Positions 7,894 through 17,918 are shown, counted from the stretch's first letter. The stretch is DNA of 48,773 nt from Oligoflexus sp. (GCF_035712445.1 NZ_DASTAT010000047.1:1-48773); one strand, 5' to 3'. Numbers and translations are program-made. Notes: generated by a model not told the origin, from the sequence alone.

Positions 7894-10509
7894 TTAGTGC
7901 TTTTTCCGTTTTTTGTCGACCCCCCGGGCTTTGGGTTCCGGTTCGGCAAGGCGCAGAATCTTTTCAATGCCCACGGGTTTCCCCATGGCGTCTTCCCACA
8001 GTTGATGGCGGCTGCGTTCGGGTTTCTTCAGGGTGAAATCAGTAGGCTCGACGCCGTTTTCCAGATCATCCCGACTGATGGGAGTGGAAATGGTCGCCAT
8101 GGGCTCGGCGCGAACAGACCAGACTCCGGCCACGCTGCGGGTCAGGTAGTTTTGCTGGGCATCAAGGTAAACGGTGCCTTTGGGGCGTTTTTTAACGGAG
8201 CGTTCCAGTGTGGAAATTTTAGGAGCCTTGCGCAGGACCAGTGTGCAGACGAGTTCAGCCAGAATGCGAGAGGTTTCCCAACTCGTTTCCGGGGGCAGAG
8301 GCAAATAGATATGAATACCCGAGGCTCCGCTGGTTTTCACGGCAGGCTGGATGCCGGCCTCGTCGAGCACATCGAGGCATGCCAGGGCCACCTTGCGCAC
8401 GGTGCTGAAGGGCGTGCCTTCACCGGGATCGAGGTCGATGATGGAATAATCAGGATGATGGAGCTGATCATAACGCGCATGCCAGGGGTCGTAGCTGATC
8501 GCTCCTATTTGCGCCAGATAAAGAAGCGTGACGGGTTCACCGCCGATCAGACGACGCTCCTCGCCCTGCTCGGTTTCGACTTTTTCCACAGGGCCGGGCG
8601 CTTTTTCATCGGGCTCCTGCTGATAGAATCCTTTGGACCCTATTCCATCCGGAAAGCGCTTCAACACCAAAGGACGACCCTGCATCCACGGTAAAATAAG
8701 ATCCATCATCGACGCATAGTAGTTTAAAAGATCGCGTTTGGTCACCCCGACTTTGGGAAAATAAACCTTATCCAAATGCGAGACAGCAAGAGTTTCCGTT
8801 CCCACCAAAAGCTCAGCCGATCGATTCGGAAGGGATTGAATCTCCTGTGCCAACTCGGTATTCGGGGCCTTCGCAGGCTCGCCTTGGATATCCTGCGGCC
8901 GCTTATCATCCCGCACACCAAGGAAGATGCCCTGCCGCAGTTTGCGATCGGCCGTCCATTCCTTGAAGCGAATTTCCGCGATGACCTCGGGTTTCACCCA
9001 GTGCGCCGGGCTATTGGTCTCGACCTTGCCTGTGAAAGGCGAGCGGGATTGCTCAAGCTTCTTCAAAAGGCGATGGACTTCAACCAGGGTTCTGCGGGTG
9101 AAGCCACTGCCTGCATGCCCTGCATACTGTAGTTTTTTGTTCTCATCGTAATAGCCGAGCAGAAGACTTCCGATCAATTCCCGACTGCCCTTGGGCTCGG
9201 TCCAGCCGCCTATGATAAATTCCTCGCGCTTCAGAGTTCGCCACTTCCACCAGGTTTTGGTGCGAAGACCCGCCTGATAGGTGCTGCTCCGATCCTTGGC
9301 GATCAGGCCTTCCCACTCCTCCTTTTCGGAGCGCTGCAGCATCTCTTCGGGATCTTCACTATAAGGCACTAGATGAAGCAGTTTATTCTTATTGGGCTTC
9401 ATCACCTTTTCCAGGATCTCGCGGCGCGTGGTCCAGGTTTCAGAAAGAAGATTGTCCTTCCCCTGCAAAAGAATATCAAAAATGAAAAAAACCAGAGGAG
9501 TGGCCTTGATTTCGGACTTAACGGCCGCTTCATCATCCAGATGAATGCGCCCCATCATGGTTTGAAATCCCAGGGGCTTTCCATCCGGATCGACCGCTGT
9601 GATTTCCCCATCCAGAATCAAAGGTCCTTTCAGAGTTTGGGCGAGTTTCTGAAGAGGCGCCTCGAATTCAGGGAACTGACGGGTTTTATCCTTGCCCAGG
9701 CGCGAAACCAGGGCCACTCCATCCTTATCGACAAACGCCAGGACCCGAACGCCATCGAGTTTCTGTTCATAAACCCAATCGGCGCCGGTCGGCAGATCTT
9801 CCGCGGTGGACACGAGCATGGGTCTTAGTTCAGGTCCAGGAGGGGCAGGAGCCTCCGCTTTTGCGCTGGCTTTCTTCCGTGGACTCGCCGCAGTCTTCTT
9901 CGCACCCGCGAGTTCTTCCATCGAACGCTCACTGGCCACAGAGGTCAGTTCATCCCGCACGGGATCATAATCAGGATCAGCCAGGTCATCACTGTGTTTG
10001 ATTAAAAGCCACTGCGGTTTGCTGCCCGATCCGCGACGCGTGCGCACAAGGGCAAAAGATCCTTTCAGCCGATGCCCATGGAAAGTGATGGAAAGTTTTC
10101 CTTTCTCGATCCTTTGCTCCATGATTTCTTCCGGATCCTGATCCGCTGTCGGATCATCCACGGTGTAATAGCCTTCATCCCAGAGCATCACTGTGCCGCC
10201 GCCATATTCCGCAACAGGAATCGTCCCTTCAAAGCGGTTATAGGACATGGGATGGTCTTCGACCTCGACAGCCAGCCTCTTCACTTTGGGATCAAAGGAA
10301 GGGCCCTTCGGTACGGCCCAGCTTTTCATGACGCCGCGGACTTCCAAACGCAGATCATAGTGCAGATGACTGGCATCATGCTTATGAACGACAAAGGCCA
10401 GCTTCTGGTGCTTCGAAGCCTTTTCATCTCCGCGCGGCTCGGCGGTTTTGCTGAAGTTTCGCTTCGACCGATAGACCTTGAGTTTGCCGTGGACGTCCGT
10501 TTGTGCCAT
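7894..10509 (-). CDS. ligD: Multifunctional NHEJ DNA ligase LigD (phosphoesterase-ligase-polymerase)
   Basis: The 871-residue protein has all three LigD modules. The N-terminal 3'-phosphoesterase (about 10-195) has His42, His48, His50, Asp52, Arg54, His86 and Tyr90 in place. The ATP-dependent ligase (about 230-540) has the adenylation lysine Lys250 in Lys-Leu-Asp-Gly. The C-terminal primase-like polymerase (about 570-865) has metal-binding Asp692 and Asp694 in Asp-Leu-Asp-Pro. The order phosphoesterase-ligase-polymerase is that of Pseudomonas, not Mycobacterium. It processes and seals double-strand breaks held by Ku. The ATG at 10509 directly follows the TAA of ku, so the two are surely co-transcribed and probably translationally coupled. 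A Lys/Ala/Pro linker lies at about 203-226. Confidence 0.96.
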   Translation of the reverse strand: MAQTDVHGKLKVYRSKRNFSKTAEPRGDEKASKHQKLAFVVHKHDASHLHYDLRLEVRGVMKSWAVPKGPSFDPKVKRLAVEVEDHPMSYNRFEGTIPVAEYGGGTVMLWDEGYYTVDDPTADQDPEEIMEQRIEKGKLSITFHGHRLKGSFALVRTRRGSGSKPQWLLIKHSDDLADPDYDPVRDELTSVASERSMEELAGAKKTAASPRKKASAKAEAPAPPGPELRPMLVSTAEDLPTGADWVYEQKLDGVRVLAFVDKDGVALVSRLGKDKTRQFPEFEAPLQKLAQTLKGPLILDGEITAVDPDGKPLGFQTMMGRIHLDDEAAVKSEIKATPLVFFIFDILLQGKDNLLSETWTTRREILEKVMKPNKNKLLHLVPYSEDPEEMLQRSEKEEWEGLIAKDRSSTYQAGLRTKTWWKWRTLKREEFIIGGWTEPKGSRELIGSLLLGYYDENKKLQYAGHAGSGFTRRTLVEVHRLLKKLEQSRSPFTGKVETNSPAHWVKPEVIAEIRFKEWTADRKLRQGIFLGVRDDKRPQDIQGEPAKAPNTELAQEIQSLPNRSAELLVGTETLAVSHLDKVYFPKVGVTKRDLLNYYASMMDLILPWMQGRPLVLKRFPDGIGSKGFYQQEPDEKAPGPVEKVETEQGEERRLIGGEPVTLLYLAQIGAISYDPWHARYDQLHHPDYSIIDLDPGEGTPFSTVRKVALACLDVLDEAGIQPAVKTSGASGIHIYLPLPPETSWETSRILAELVCTLVLRKAPKISTLERSVKKRPKGTVYLDAQQNYLTRSVAGVWSVRAEPMATISTPISRDDLENGVEPTDFTLKKPERSRHQLWEDAMGKPVGIEKILRLAEPEPKARGVDKKRKKH

Positions 10510-11379
10510 TTAAGCCCTCTTTTTTGCAGGATGAGCACGCCGGGCTGTTTTGGTGGCGGTACGTTTTGCCGTTTTGGTCTTCGCCTTCTTTGCTGGCTGC
10601 GGGCCGCTGCCGGAACGTTTTAAACTGGCCTGCAATCGTTCCACGAGGTCAATCACTGCGGTCGGACGTGGTTCTTCCGCCTCCGTCAGTTCAATATCCT
10701 TGCCTTTGACTTTGGCATCTATGATGCTCTGCAGATTTTCGCGATACTGATCCTTATACTTGCGTGGATTGAAATCGGCGGTCAACGATTCGATCAGCTG
10801 TTTCGCCATTTTCAAAGCCTGCGTTTTAGGCTTTTCATGGCTGGGAATATCGAAGTCGCTTTGATCGATGACCTCGTCGGCAAAACGCATCAGGTTAATT
10901 TCAATGGCGTCATCCAAGGCCCTGACGGCGGCCAGATGCTGCTTGCTGCGTATGGTGATGCGGCCGATGCCGACAGTATCTGTTTCCTTGATGGCTTCCC
11001 TCAGAAGGGCATAGACGCCTTCCGCGCCCTCCTCGGGAATCGCATAATAAGGCTTGGAAAAGTAGCGGGAGTCGATCTGTTCGGCCGGGACAAAGTCCTC
11101 AATCTCGAAGGCTTTGGAGGTGGCCAGGGCCGCTTTCTCGAAATCTTTTTCGGTCAGGACGACGAATTTGTCCTTGGCATATTCATAGCCTTTGACAATG
11201 TCATTCCAGGGAATGGTTTTATTATTTTTCTTGCAGACCCTTTCATATTTCACCTGGCAGTGGGATTTCTTATCGAGCAGGCGAAACTCAATATGATCCT
11301 CGCGCACGGCGTTTTGAAGACTGACGGGTATATTCACAAGCCCAAAGCTGATGGATCCTTTCCAGACGTTTCCAGGCAT
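10510..11379 (-). CDS. ku: Bacterial Ku protein
   Basis: This 289-residue Ku homolog is read from ATG 11379, which has GGGAG 8 bases upstream; the ATG at 11409 lacks such a site and would add ten residues absent from the family's usual start. The opening Met-Pro-Gly-Asn-Val-Trp-Lys-Gly-Ser-Ile-Ser-Phe-Gly is the classic bacterial Ku start. The ring-forming core covers about residues 1-240. The last 35 residues are a Lys/Ala/Arg/Thr tail, which in other bacterial Ku proteins helps DNA binding and threading inward from ends. Ku binds broken ends as a dimer and recruits LigD, encoded immediately downstream. Confidence 0.96.
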   Translation of the reverse strand: MPGNVWKGSISFGLVNIPVSLQNAVREDHIEFRLLDKKSHCQVKYERVCKKNNKTIPWNDIVKGYEYAKDKFVVLTEKDFEKAALATSKAFEIEDFVPAEQIDSRYFSKPYYAIPEEGAEGVYALLREAIKETDTVGIGRITIRSKQHLAAVRALDDAIEINLMRFADEVIDQSDFDIPSHEKPKTQALKMAKQLIESLTADFNPRKYKDQYRENLQSIIDAKVKGKDIELTEAEEPRPTAVIDLVERLQASLKRSGSGPQPAKKAKTKTAKRTATKTARRAHPAKKRA

Positions 11380-11450
11380 GACAACTCTCCCAAGTATTGG
11401 ATAGGGCATACGCTGCTGTCTCCATGATAATCAAAAGCCAGGAAGAGGAA

Positions 11451-11585
11451 ATGTCGGAAACTTTGTACAGGGTCGAGTCGACGCCAGGCGCCCTCGATTT
11501 TCGAAGAAAAAATGCCGATGAAGAGATGTCAGGTAAGGGTTTCACGGCATCTTTGAGGCGTAAAAATGCTTATAGTTATCAGTGA
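11451..11585 (+). CDS. Possible 44-residue small protein in the ku/phosphoesterase gap
   Basis: A small frame opens at ATG 11451 behind a good purine-rich site (GGAAGAGGAA) and overlaps the start of the metallophosphoesterase gene by 20 bases, an arrangement that would allow translational coupling. The product is charged (many Arg, Glu, Lys) with no signal or membrane segment and matches nothing I know. It may equally be the untranslated leader of the downstream gene. Confidence 0.3.
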   Translation: MSETLYRVESTPGALDFRRKNADEEMSGKGFTASLRRKNAYSYQ

Positions 11586-13020
11586 CTTGCATCTTCAACA
11601 CACGGCGGCGGATGGGTTTGCTTATCAGGACGAAAAAGGTGAGGCGCGAGAGTGCGGCGTGCATCGTAATATCGCGCCTGAGGCTCTTACTCTTTTGAAA
11701 GACGAAATTCTGAATTACAAACGCAAGTTTCAAACGCGCTCCATAAGGCTGGTGCTGAATGGTGACATCTTCGAAATATTGCGCACGCCTGTGTGGCTGC
11801 AGCAGAACCTGCGTCCTTATCATGAAGGGCTGCCCCCACAGGAACTGCGTGATGTGGTCCTGACCATTCTGGGCAAGATCGAAGAAGACAACCGCGATTT
11901 CCTCACCACATTGCGCCAGATCTTTGTGCAGAAGCGTGATGAAAAAGGGCAGGCGATCCCAGAGTTTTCGGACATCAGCTTTGAAATCGTCTATCTGCCC
12001 GGCAACCACGATCGGCTGGTGAATGCCTGGCCCGAAACACGGCGCAAGGTTCGTGAGCTTTTGGGAATGCCGATGAAGGATGAGCCTTTCCCTCACGAAC
12101 TCGCCTTTCGACACAACGAAGTTGGAGCCCGCTATGGCGTCCTGATCCGTCATGGTCATGAATACGATCGCTTCAATTATGTGGCGGCAGAGCCCGGTGA
12201 AAAGCCTGAACATCGCTATCTGCGTTCGCCGCTCGGAGATGTGCTGGCTTTGGAAGTCGGAGCGGCCCTGGCTTATAAATTTCGCGAGCTTTATAGCGAG
12301 TCGATGAAAAAGCCGCGGGAAGGGGAGGCTTACCGCAAACTCTATCTTGCGCTGCTTGATTTTGATGATGTCCGTCCTGATCACACGACTTTTGATTACC
12401 TGACCTATGCCTTGAATCGAATTACGACCGAGGTTGGGAAGGATCTTACGGATGAGGTCGCTGAACTGATGCGCCCTGTCCTTTGGGATGCCTGCCGTGT
12501 GATCCTGAAAAATCCCTTCTTCAAGCGCCCCGGCACACCCTGGCTCAGCCGCTTTATGACGACCAAGGTCGTGGCCGCTTGCCTTCTTTGGTTTCTGAAA
12601 GTCGTTCCGGCCTCGAAGCTGGTATGGCTGGTGAAGACGGCACTCACGCTAAAAGGTTTCGTGGAAAAGGCCGAACCTGCAAGTTACGCCGCGCAGGAGT
12701 CGCTCTTAAAGCAAGGTGAAATCGACCTTGTGATCGCCGGGCACACGCACCATCACGATCAGGTGCCTTTGGAATACTCAGGACCCCACTCCGCTTATTT
12801 TTTGGATACCGGGACCTGGCGTACGCTTATCTATGATGGCCCAGGTAATGTCTTCGGACACCTGAAGAGTTTGACCTATGTAGCCGTCCATCAAAGGACC
12901 GACTTCGAAAGCGAACGCCGCTTTGATACGTGGACGGGACATCTGGCGTCGTCGGGCTATGGAGCCTACGATCAGCCCGTTAAGAAAAAGCCTGATCCCG
13001 TTGTGAAGAAAGTTGCGTGA
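11566..13020 (+). CDS. Calcineurin-like metallophosphoesterase
   Basis: The 484-residue protein has every metal-binding motif of the calcineurin-like phosphoesterase fold: Asp7-x-His9, Gly-Asp67-Ile-Phe-Glu, Gly-Asn147-His148-Asp149, His196-Gly-His198-Glu and Gly-His393-Thr-His395. A helical insertion of about 180 residues sits between the last two. GAGG 8 bases before ATG 11566 supports the start. There is no signal peptide, so it is cytoplasmic. The fold covers nucleases, protein phosphatases and lipid-A hydrolases, and the sequence alone does not choose among them. It is divergent from ku-ligD, so a nuclease role at DNA ends is conceivable but only a guess from position. Confidence 0.85.
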   Translation: MLIVISDLHLQHTAADGFAYQDEKGEARECGVHRNIAPEALTLLKDEILNYKRKFQTRSIRLVLNGDIFEILRTPVWLQQNLRPYHEGLPPQELRDVVLTILGKIEEDNRDFLTTLRQIFVQKRDEKGQAIPEFSDISFEIVYLPGNHDRLVNAWPETRRKVRELLGMPMKDEPFPHELAFRHNEVGARYGVLIRHGHEYDRFNYVAAEPGEKPEHRYLRSPLGDVLALEVGAALAYKFRELYSESMKKPREGEAYRKLYLALLDFDDVRPDHTTFDYLTYALNRITTEVGKDLTDEVAELMRPVLWDACRVILKNPFFKRPGTPWLSRFMTTKVVAACLLWFLKVVPASKLVWLVKTALTLKGFVEKAEPASYAAQESLLKQGEIDLVIAGHTHHHDQVPLEYSGPHSAYFLDTGTWRTLIYDGPGNVFGHLKSLTYVAVHQRTDFESERRFDTWTGHLASSGYGAYDQPVKKKPDPVVKKVA

Positions 13021-13128
13021 CGATCTGCAGATCTTTTCCTAGCTGGCATCACCAGTCGAGTTTCTACGGATTGTGGAAGACAGGAGGTCTATCCTAAGAT
13101 CCGTGCATAAACTCACTCTGGAGATAAC

Positions 13129-13632
13129 ATGAAAAAGCTGGTCCGTGTCTCGTGCCTTCTTGCTGCGCTGGTGATGGGAAATCAGGGTTTTGCGCTGACG
13201 GTGGGGCCGGCCGTGGCTCTGCCTGAGGGATTCAAGGGAGGAGAACTCAGTCCGCTGGAATATGAAGCGACTGTCTACAACCTCTGCAATGAATCCATTT
13301 GGGTCTCCACGGTCGAAAGCTATCAATACATTTGCAACGGAGCCAACTGTCCTCCGTCTTCCTTCGCGACACGAGGCTGGTGGGAAATTCCCGCGGGTCA
13401 TGAACGCGTCTTTGATTTTTCACGCAGCCAGTATATTCAGGGCAGCATCTTTTTCTATATTGAAGATGCGAGCGGCTTTAACGTGGCGCCTTACAGTATG
13501 GTTTCCGTGAAGTCATGCGTGAACAATCAAACGTTGGAACTCAAATCCAATAGTGCGCCGCCCGTTTGCGAAAAGAACGCGACCTATTTTAAACCTCAGA
13601 GCGCCAGCGTGATGATCAGCCAGTGCTTTTAA
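13129..13632 (+). CDS. Secreted DUF1036-like protein
   Basis: This 167-residue protein starts at ATG 13129 with GGAG upstream. It has a clear Sec signal peptide (residues 1-23, ending Gly-Phe-Ala). The mature part carries the Tyr-Asn-Leu-Cys-Asn-Glu-Ser start and the Arg-Gly-Trp-Trp-Glu-Ile-Pro-Ala-Gly segment that resemble the DUF1036 domain. Its six cysteines after the signal could form disulfides in the periplasm or outside the cell. Function is unknown. It appears to be a single gene. Confidence 0.6.
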   Translation: MKKLVRVSCLLAALVMGNQGFALTVGPAVALPEGFKGGELSPLEYEATVYNLCNESIWVSTVESYQYICNGANCPPSSFATRGWWEIPAGHERVFDFSRSQYIQGSIFFYIEDASGFNVAPYSMVSVKSCVNNQTLELKSNSAPPVCEKNATYFKPQSASVMISQCF

Positions 13633-13979
13633 GCTCCAGCTGCCGCGCGAGCGCCTCGTCTTCCCATGAGGCTGGAGTCGCTGACTTTGGCCTCCCCAGG
13701 CCATCAAACGTCAGGATGAAAATGCATATGCAGCTTTTTTCATACAGCGACCCCATGATTCAGTGAGATGTGGAACTGTGTAAACTTATGATATGGCAAG
13801 GGTAATGCCGAGTCGCGATTCGACTCAGCCCTTTCGATATCGGTTCTTGACTCCCCCCTCGCCCTGACATACGCTCAAGCCGCTGATTCCAAGGTATTGC
13901 ACGAGAATTCACCGTGCGCCTTGTTCCATGAATTGACTGCGTTTGTGCAATGAAAACGCGGCGCCTTCTGAGTTAACCC
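13633..13979. other. 347-base gap before the large hybrid kinase
   Basis: No gene is visible. A hairpin GAGTCG-CGATT-CGACTC lies at 13810-13826 without a T tract. Just after the secreted-protein gene, GCTCCAGC and GGCTGGAG form a long-loop inverted repeat. The rest looks like the promoter region of the kinase gene, with no clear -35/-10 pair that I would defend. Confidence 0.45.
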
Positions 13980-16900
13980 ATGAATGTTGATAGCAATCTG
14001 ATAGCCGCGGTCCCTGGTGAAGACGCAAGGCCGAGTGGCCTTGCTCGAAGTTTCTACGGGGTCGCCCGGCTGTGCGCGTTCCTGTCCCTGACGATCAGTG
14101 GCCTGACACTGATGGGCTGGACATTTGGAATCAAGGCGCTGGTGCGTATGCTGCCTGATTTTGTAGGCATGCAGGCGCCTGCCGCGCTCGTCTGTTTTAT
14201 ACTGAGCATTCTGCTTCTGATGGTGCAGAAAAAAGTTCCTCCTCTTGTTCGCCTGGTGTCCTTGGCGATCCTGGCCTTCTGTCTATTTCATATCACTGGC
14301 CTGATTTTGGGTTGGGCTGGGGTCAGCCCACAGGATGGAAGCTCACTCGCGGTGCCGACGGCCACGAGCTTCGCCCTTTTGAGTATTGCCTTCGTGCTTC
14401 TGGACTGGGAGCTGAAAGGTGGGCATCGACCAGCCCAGTATCTCGTTATCGCCACTCTTATGTTTCCGCTCCAGGCCTTTGTCATCCATGTGAACAAAAC
14501 GCTCTATGGCACAATTCATTTTATTTCCTATCGGCAGATGTCCATGCCGGCAGCGGCCGCCGTTTTCGCTCTGGCACTGGGACTTCTGGCTATACGCCCG
14601 CAGCATGGCTTTATGAAGGTGGCATCCAGTCCGGACCTGGCGGGACAGGTCCTGAGGCGGCTTTTTTTTCCGCTTATCATCACCATACCGGTGGTCAGCA
14701 TTGCCCTGAGTTCAGGCATCGGCATCGTCTTCGATCCCTCGTTCGCCAGTTCCGCCTATATCATGATCCTTATTCTCCTTTTCGTGATCCTGACCTGGAT
14801 CACATCCGAAACGGTGCGATCGGCAGAGACCAGGCTGCGTGAAAGTGAAGACCGCTTTCGGCAGATTTTCGAAAAGGCGCCTGTTGGCATGGCGGAAGCC
14901 GATCCGCAAACCCAAAGGTTTGTGCGCGTCAACGCCGCTTTTTCAAAGATGCTGGGCATTGCCGAGAAAGAGCTGCAGCAGATGACCTTGGCGGACGCAG
15001 GACTGCCCGGGATCGAATGGGTCGATGATTTCAAAAGCGAGCACGAGCTTTTCGGCAAGGGTGGGACGCGGCGTTGGGTATCTTTGGGAGGCGTGCGGCT
15101 CAGGGATGGGGGCACACAGTCGGCCGTTGATCTTTTCATTGCAGAAGACATTACAGAAAGAAGGGCGATTGAAGAATTGAATCGCCAAAGCGAGGAGCGA
15201 CTGAAGCTGGCTCTGACGGCTTCCGAGATCGGCTTTTATGATTGGGATATTCAGCGCAACATCATGCTCTTCGATCCGCGCATGAGCAAGGATTGGGGTC
15301 TCGTGGCTTCGCCTCGGACATTGGAAGAGGCCCTGGCCCTCATTCATCCCGACGATCAAGCGCGGGTGCAGGCGAAGGTCGACCAGAGTGTGCGAACCGG
15401 GCAACCCTATATGGTCGACTACCGGGTCGTGCGACCGGAGGATGGACAGATCGTCTGCCTCGAAGTCCGAGGCGAAGTGCACACGGATCAGCAGGGAAAG
15501 CCTTTAAGATTCGTGGGAACCTGCCTGAATATCACCGAAAGGAAAAAGTCCGAGCGGGAACTTCAGGAAAGTGAAGCGCGCTTTCGTCATTTCGCCGAAG
15601 CCATGCCGCAGATGGCGTTTCTCGCGGATGCCCAGGGGCAGATTCTTTACTTCAATCAAAGACACTATGAATACTTCGGGATTGATCCCGCGAGTAAGTC
15701 CTATGAGTGGGAAGAACAGAATCTTCATCATCCCGATGATATGCAGAGAACCATAGATCTTTGGAATCACTGCGTCGCCACCGGCGAGCTTTATCAGAAT
15801 GAATATCGACTCCGCCGAGCCGATGGCGATTATCGCTGGCACCTCGGTCGCGCTGTGCCTGTTCGCAATAGCCAGGGCGAAGTCGTTCAATGGCTGGGCA
15901 CCAATACCGACATTCATGAACAGAAGGTCGTGACGGAAAAACTGAAAGAGAATGAAGCCAGATTCCGGACGATTACCGACGCCATGCCGCAGATGGTCTG
16001 GTCGACGCTCGCGGATGGCTATCACGATTACTTCAATAGGCGTTGGTATGAATTTACCGGGCTTCGCGAAGGGGCAACGGACGGTCAAACCTGGAACGAT
16101 GTCTTCCATCCTGATGATCAGGAGCGGGCCTGGGATCAGTGGCGTCACAGCCTGGAATCCGGCGATCCTTATGAAATTGAATATCGCCTCATGCACCGCT
16201 CCGGCCAGTACCGCTGGACGCTGGGGCGAGCCCTGCCGATCCGCAATGATGAGGGTAAGATCATTCGTTGGATGGGAACCTGTACCGATATCCACGACCA
16301 AAAGCAGGCCAGCGAAATCCTGGCCGCCAATGAAGCGAAGCTGCGGGTGATTCTGAGTCAGCTGCCGGTGGGCGTGGTGATTGCTGATGTCGATGGGGTG
16401 ATTAACACCACCAACGAAACCTTCCGAAAAATCTGCGGCAATGTCGAAGAAGTCGGCAATCAGAACGAATATGACGCCTTCTGGTTTGATACGGGCGAGA
16501 AACTGAAATCCGAGGACTGGGCCCTTGCCAGGGCTTTGACGCGCGGTGATGTCAGCCTGAATGAAGTCATACGTTTGAATTTCTACAGTGGTCAGGAAAG
16601 GATAATCCTGAATTCAGCCATGCCTGTGTATACAGAAAGCGGTGAGCTTACGGGCGGCATTGCCGTGGTGCAGGATATCACCGAACAAAAGCGCTTCGAA
16701 GCCGAGCTGGGCATGGCCAGGGATGCTGCTGAGCGGGCCAGTCGCGCCAAGTCCCAGTTCCTGGCCAACATGAGCCATGAGATTCGCTCGCCTATGAATA
16801 GCGTTCTCGGGTATGCCGATCTTCTGACCGAGCCTGGTTTGAATGACGACGACCGCATGATGTATGCGTCGCGCATCAAGGCCAGTGGTTCCCATCTTCT

Positions 16901-17918
16901 GCACATTATCGACGACATCCTGGATTTATCCAAAGTGGAATCGGGTCACTTTCAGATTGAATGGCGCCGGTTCGCTGTCACCGAATTGATCAGTGAATGC
17001 ATCCAGTCCATGACGATCCTCGCGCAGAAGAAGAAAGTTGATCTCCTTTTGTTTTGCGACACGCCGGTGCCCCAGCATATCGAGTCCGATTCGATTCGTT
17101 TCCGGCAAATTCTGATGAACGTCGTCGGTAACGCCATCAAATTCACCGAACGCGGCCAGGTGCGGGTCGGTCTCCGATTCCAGCAGAAAAGCGCCCGGGG
17201 TCCGGCTTACTTCATTGTGGATGTCGAGGACAGTGGCATCGGGATTACCGCTGCGCAGCAGAAAGAGCTGTTCCGGCCCTTTATGCAGTCGGATGCCTCC
17301 ATCACGCGAAAATTCGGTGGGACGGGACTCGGCCTTCATCTTTCCCGGCGCCTGGCCGAAGCTCTGGGCGGCGACCTGCAGCTCAGTTGGAGCGTCCCCA
17401 ACGAGGGCAGTTGTTTCACGATCAAGGTGCTGGCGGGCGCTTTGAATGATAGCCTCTTTATTACGTCCATCGAAAAGCAGCAAAGCGTGCAGGTGATCAG
17501 CCCCAATGTCGAACCTTCGCTCGGCAGGAAATATCGGGTGCTGATCGTCGATGACAACGCCGATAATCAGGCGCTGATGAAAGCTTATCTCAGGAAGGCT
17601 GACGTTCACTGGGATTCCGCTACCGACGGGGAAAAGGCGCTGGATCTGGCCACGCGCGAAGCCTATGACATCATCCTGATGGACGTCATGATGCCTGTTA
17701 TGGATGGATTGGAAGCGACCCGGCGTCTCAGGGCTGGCGGTTACACGCGGCCCATCATTGCTTTGACAGCCCATGCGATGAAAGAGGAAGTCGAGAAATC
17801 CTTTGCCGCCGGATGTGACGGGCATCTTTCCAAGCCTGTCGATATCAAGGAGCTCCTGGCCACCATGCAACGCTTTGTGGAGCTGTCAGCCCGGAGTGAG
17901 CAGCAAATGTTTCACTGA
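13980..17918 (+). CDS. Membrane-bound multi-PAS hybrid histidine kinase
   Basis: This 1312-residue kinase has about eight hydrophobic segments in residues 28-280. Five PAS domains follow at about 287-400, 403-525, 530-650, 655-775 and 783-905. PAS3 and PAS4 are similar to each other (both carry Ala-Met-Pro-Gln-Met and close with PAC motifs). HisKA has His933. HATPase_c has an N box (Asn-Val-Val-Gly-Asn-Ala), G1 Asp-Ser-Gly-Ile-Gly-Ile and G2 Gly-Thr-Gly-Leu-Gly-Leu. The C-terminal receiver has phospho-acceptor Asp1235. The N-terminal membrane module resembles integral sensory domains but I could not name it. The HPt-containing gene starts 81 bases downstream on the same strand and could take phosphate from Asp1235. 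Confidence 0.92.
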   Translation: MNVDSNLIAAVPGEDARPSGLARSFYGVARLCAFLSLTISGLTLMGWTFGIKALVRMLPDFVGMQAPAALVCFILSILLLMVQKKVPPLVRLVSLAILAFCLFHITGLILGWAGVSPQDGSSLAVPTATSFALLSIAFVLLDWELKGGHRPAQYLVIATLMFPLQAFVIHVNKTLYGTIHFISYRQMSMPAAAAVFALALGLLAIRPQHGFMKVASSPDLAGQVLRRLFFPLIITIPVVSIALSSGIGIVFDPSFASSAYIMILILLFVILTWITSETVRSAETRLRESEDRFRQIFEKAPVGMAEADPQTQRFVRVNAAFSKMLGIAEKELQQMTLADAGLPGIEWVDDFKSEHELFGKGGTRRWVSLGGVRLRDGGTQSAVDLFIAEDITERRAIEELNRQSEERLKLALTASEIGFYDWDIQRNIMLFDPRMSKDWGLVASPRTLEEALALIHPDDQARVQAKVDQSVRTGQPYMVDYRVVRPEDGQIVCLEVRGEVHTDQQGKPLRFVGTCLNITERKKSERELQESEARFRHFAEAMPQMAFLADAQGQILYFNQRHYEYFGIDPASKSYEWEEQNLHHPDDMQRTIDLWNHCVATGELYQNEYRLRRADGDYRWHLGRAVPVRNSQGEVVQWLGTNTDIHEQKVVTEKLKENEARFRTITDAMPQMVWSTLADGYHDYFNRRWYEFTGLREGATDGQTWNDVFHPDDQERAWDQWRHSLESGDPYEIEYRLMHRSGQYRWTLGRALPIRNDEGKIIRWMGTCTDIHDQKQASEILAANEAKLRVILSQLPVGVVIADVDGVINTTNETFRKICGNVEEVGNQNEYDAFWFDTGEKLKSEDWALARALTRGDVSLNEVIRLNFYSGQERIILNSAMPVYTESGELTGGIAVVQDITEQKRFEAELGMARDAAERASRAKSQFLANMSHEIRSPMNSVLGYADLLTEPGLNDDDRMMYASRIKASGSHLLHIIDDILDLSKVESGHFQIEWRRFAVTELISECIQSMTILAQKKKVDLLLFCDTPVPQHIESDSIRFRQILMNVVGNAIKFTERGQVRVGLRFQQKSARGPAYFIVDVEDSGIGITAAQQKELFRPFMQSDASITRKFGGTGLGLHLSRRLAEALGGDLQLSWSVPNEGSCFTIKVLAGALNDSLFITSIEKQQSVQVISPNVEPSLGRKYRVLIVDDNADNQALMKAYLRKADVHWDSATDGEKALDLATREAYDIILMDVMMPVMDGLEATRRLRAGGYTRPIIALTAHAMKEEVEKSFAAGCDGHLSKPVDIKELLATMQRFVELSARSEQQMFH

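Noticed and set aside
13022..13037. Palindrome GATCTGCAGATC followed by TTTT after the phosphoesterase gene
   Set aside because: With a usable loop the stem is only four base pairs, too weak for a terminator.
16926..17870. 314-codon minus-strand frame inside the large hybrid kinase
   Set aside because: It lies wholly opposite the HATPase and receiver domains, which are well conserved on the plus strand.
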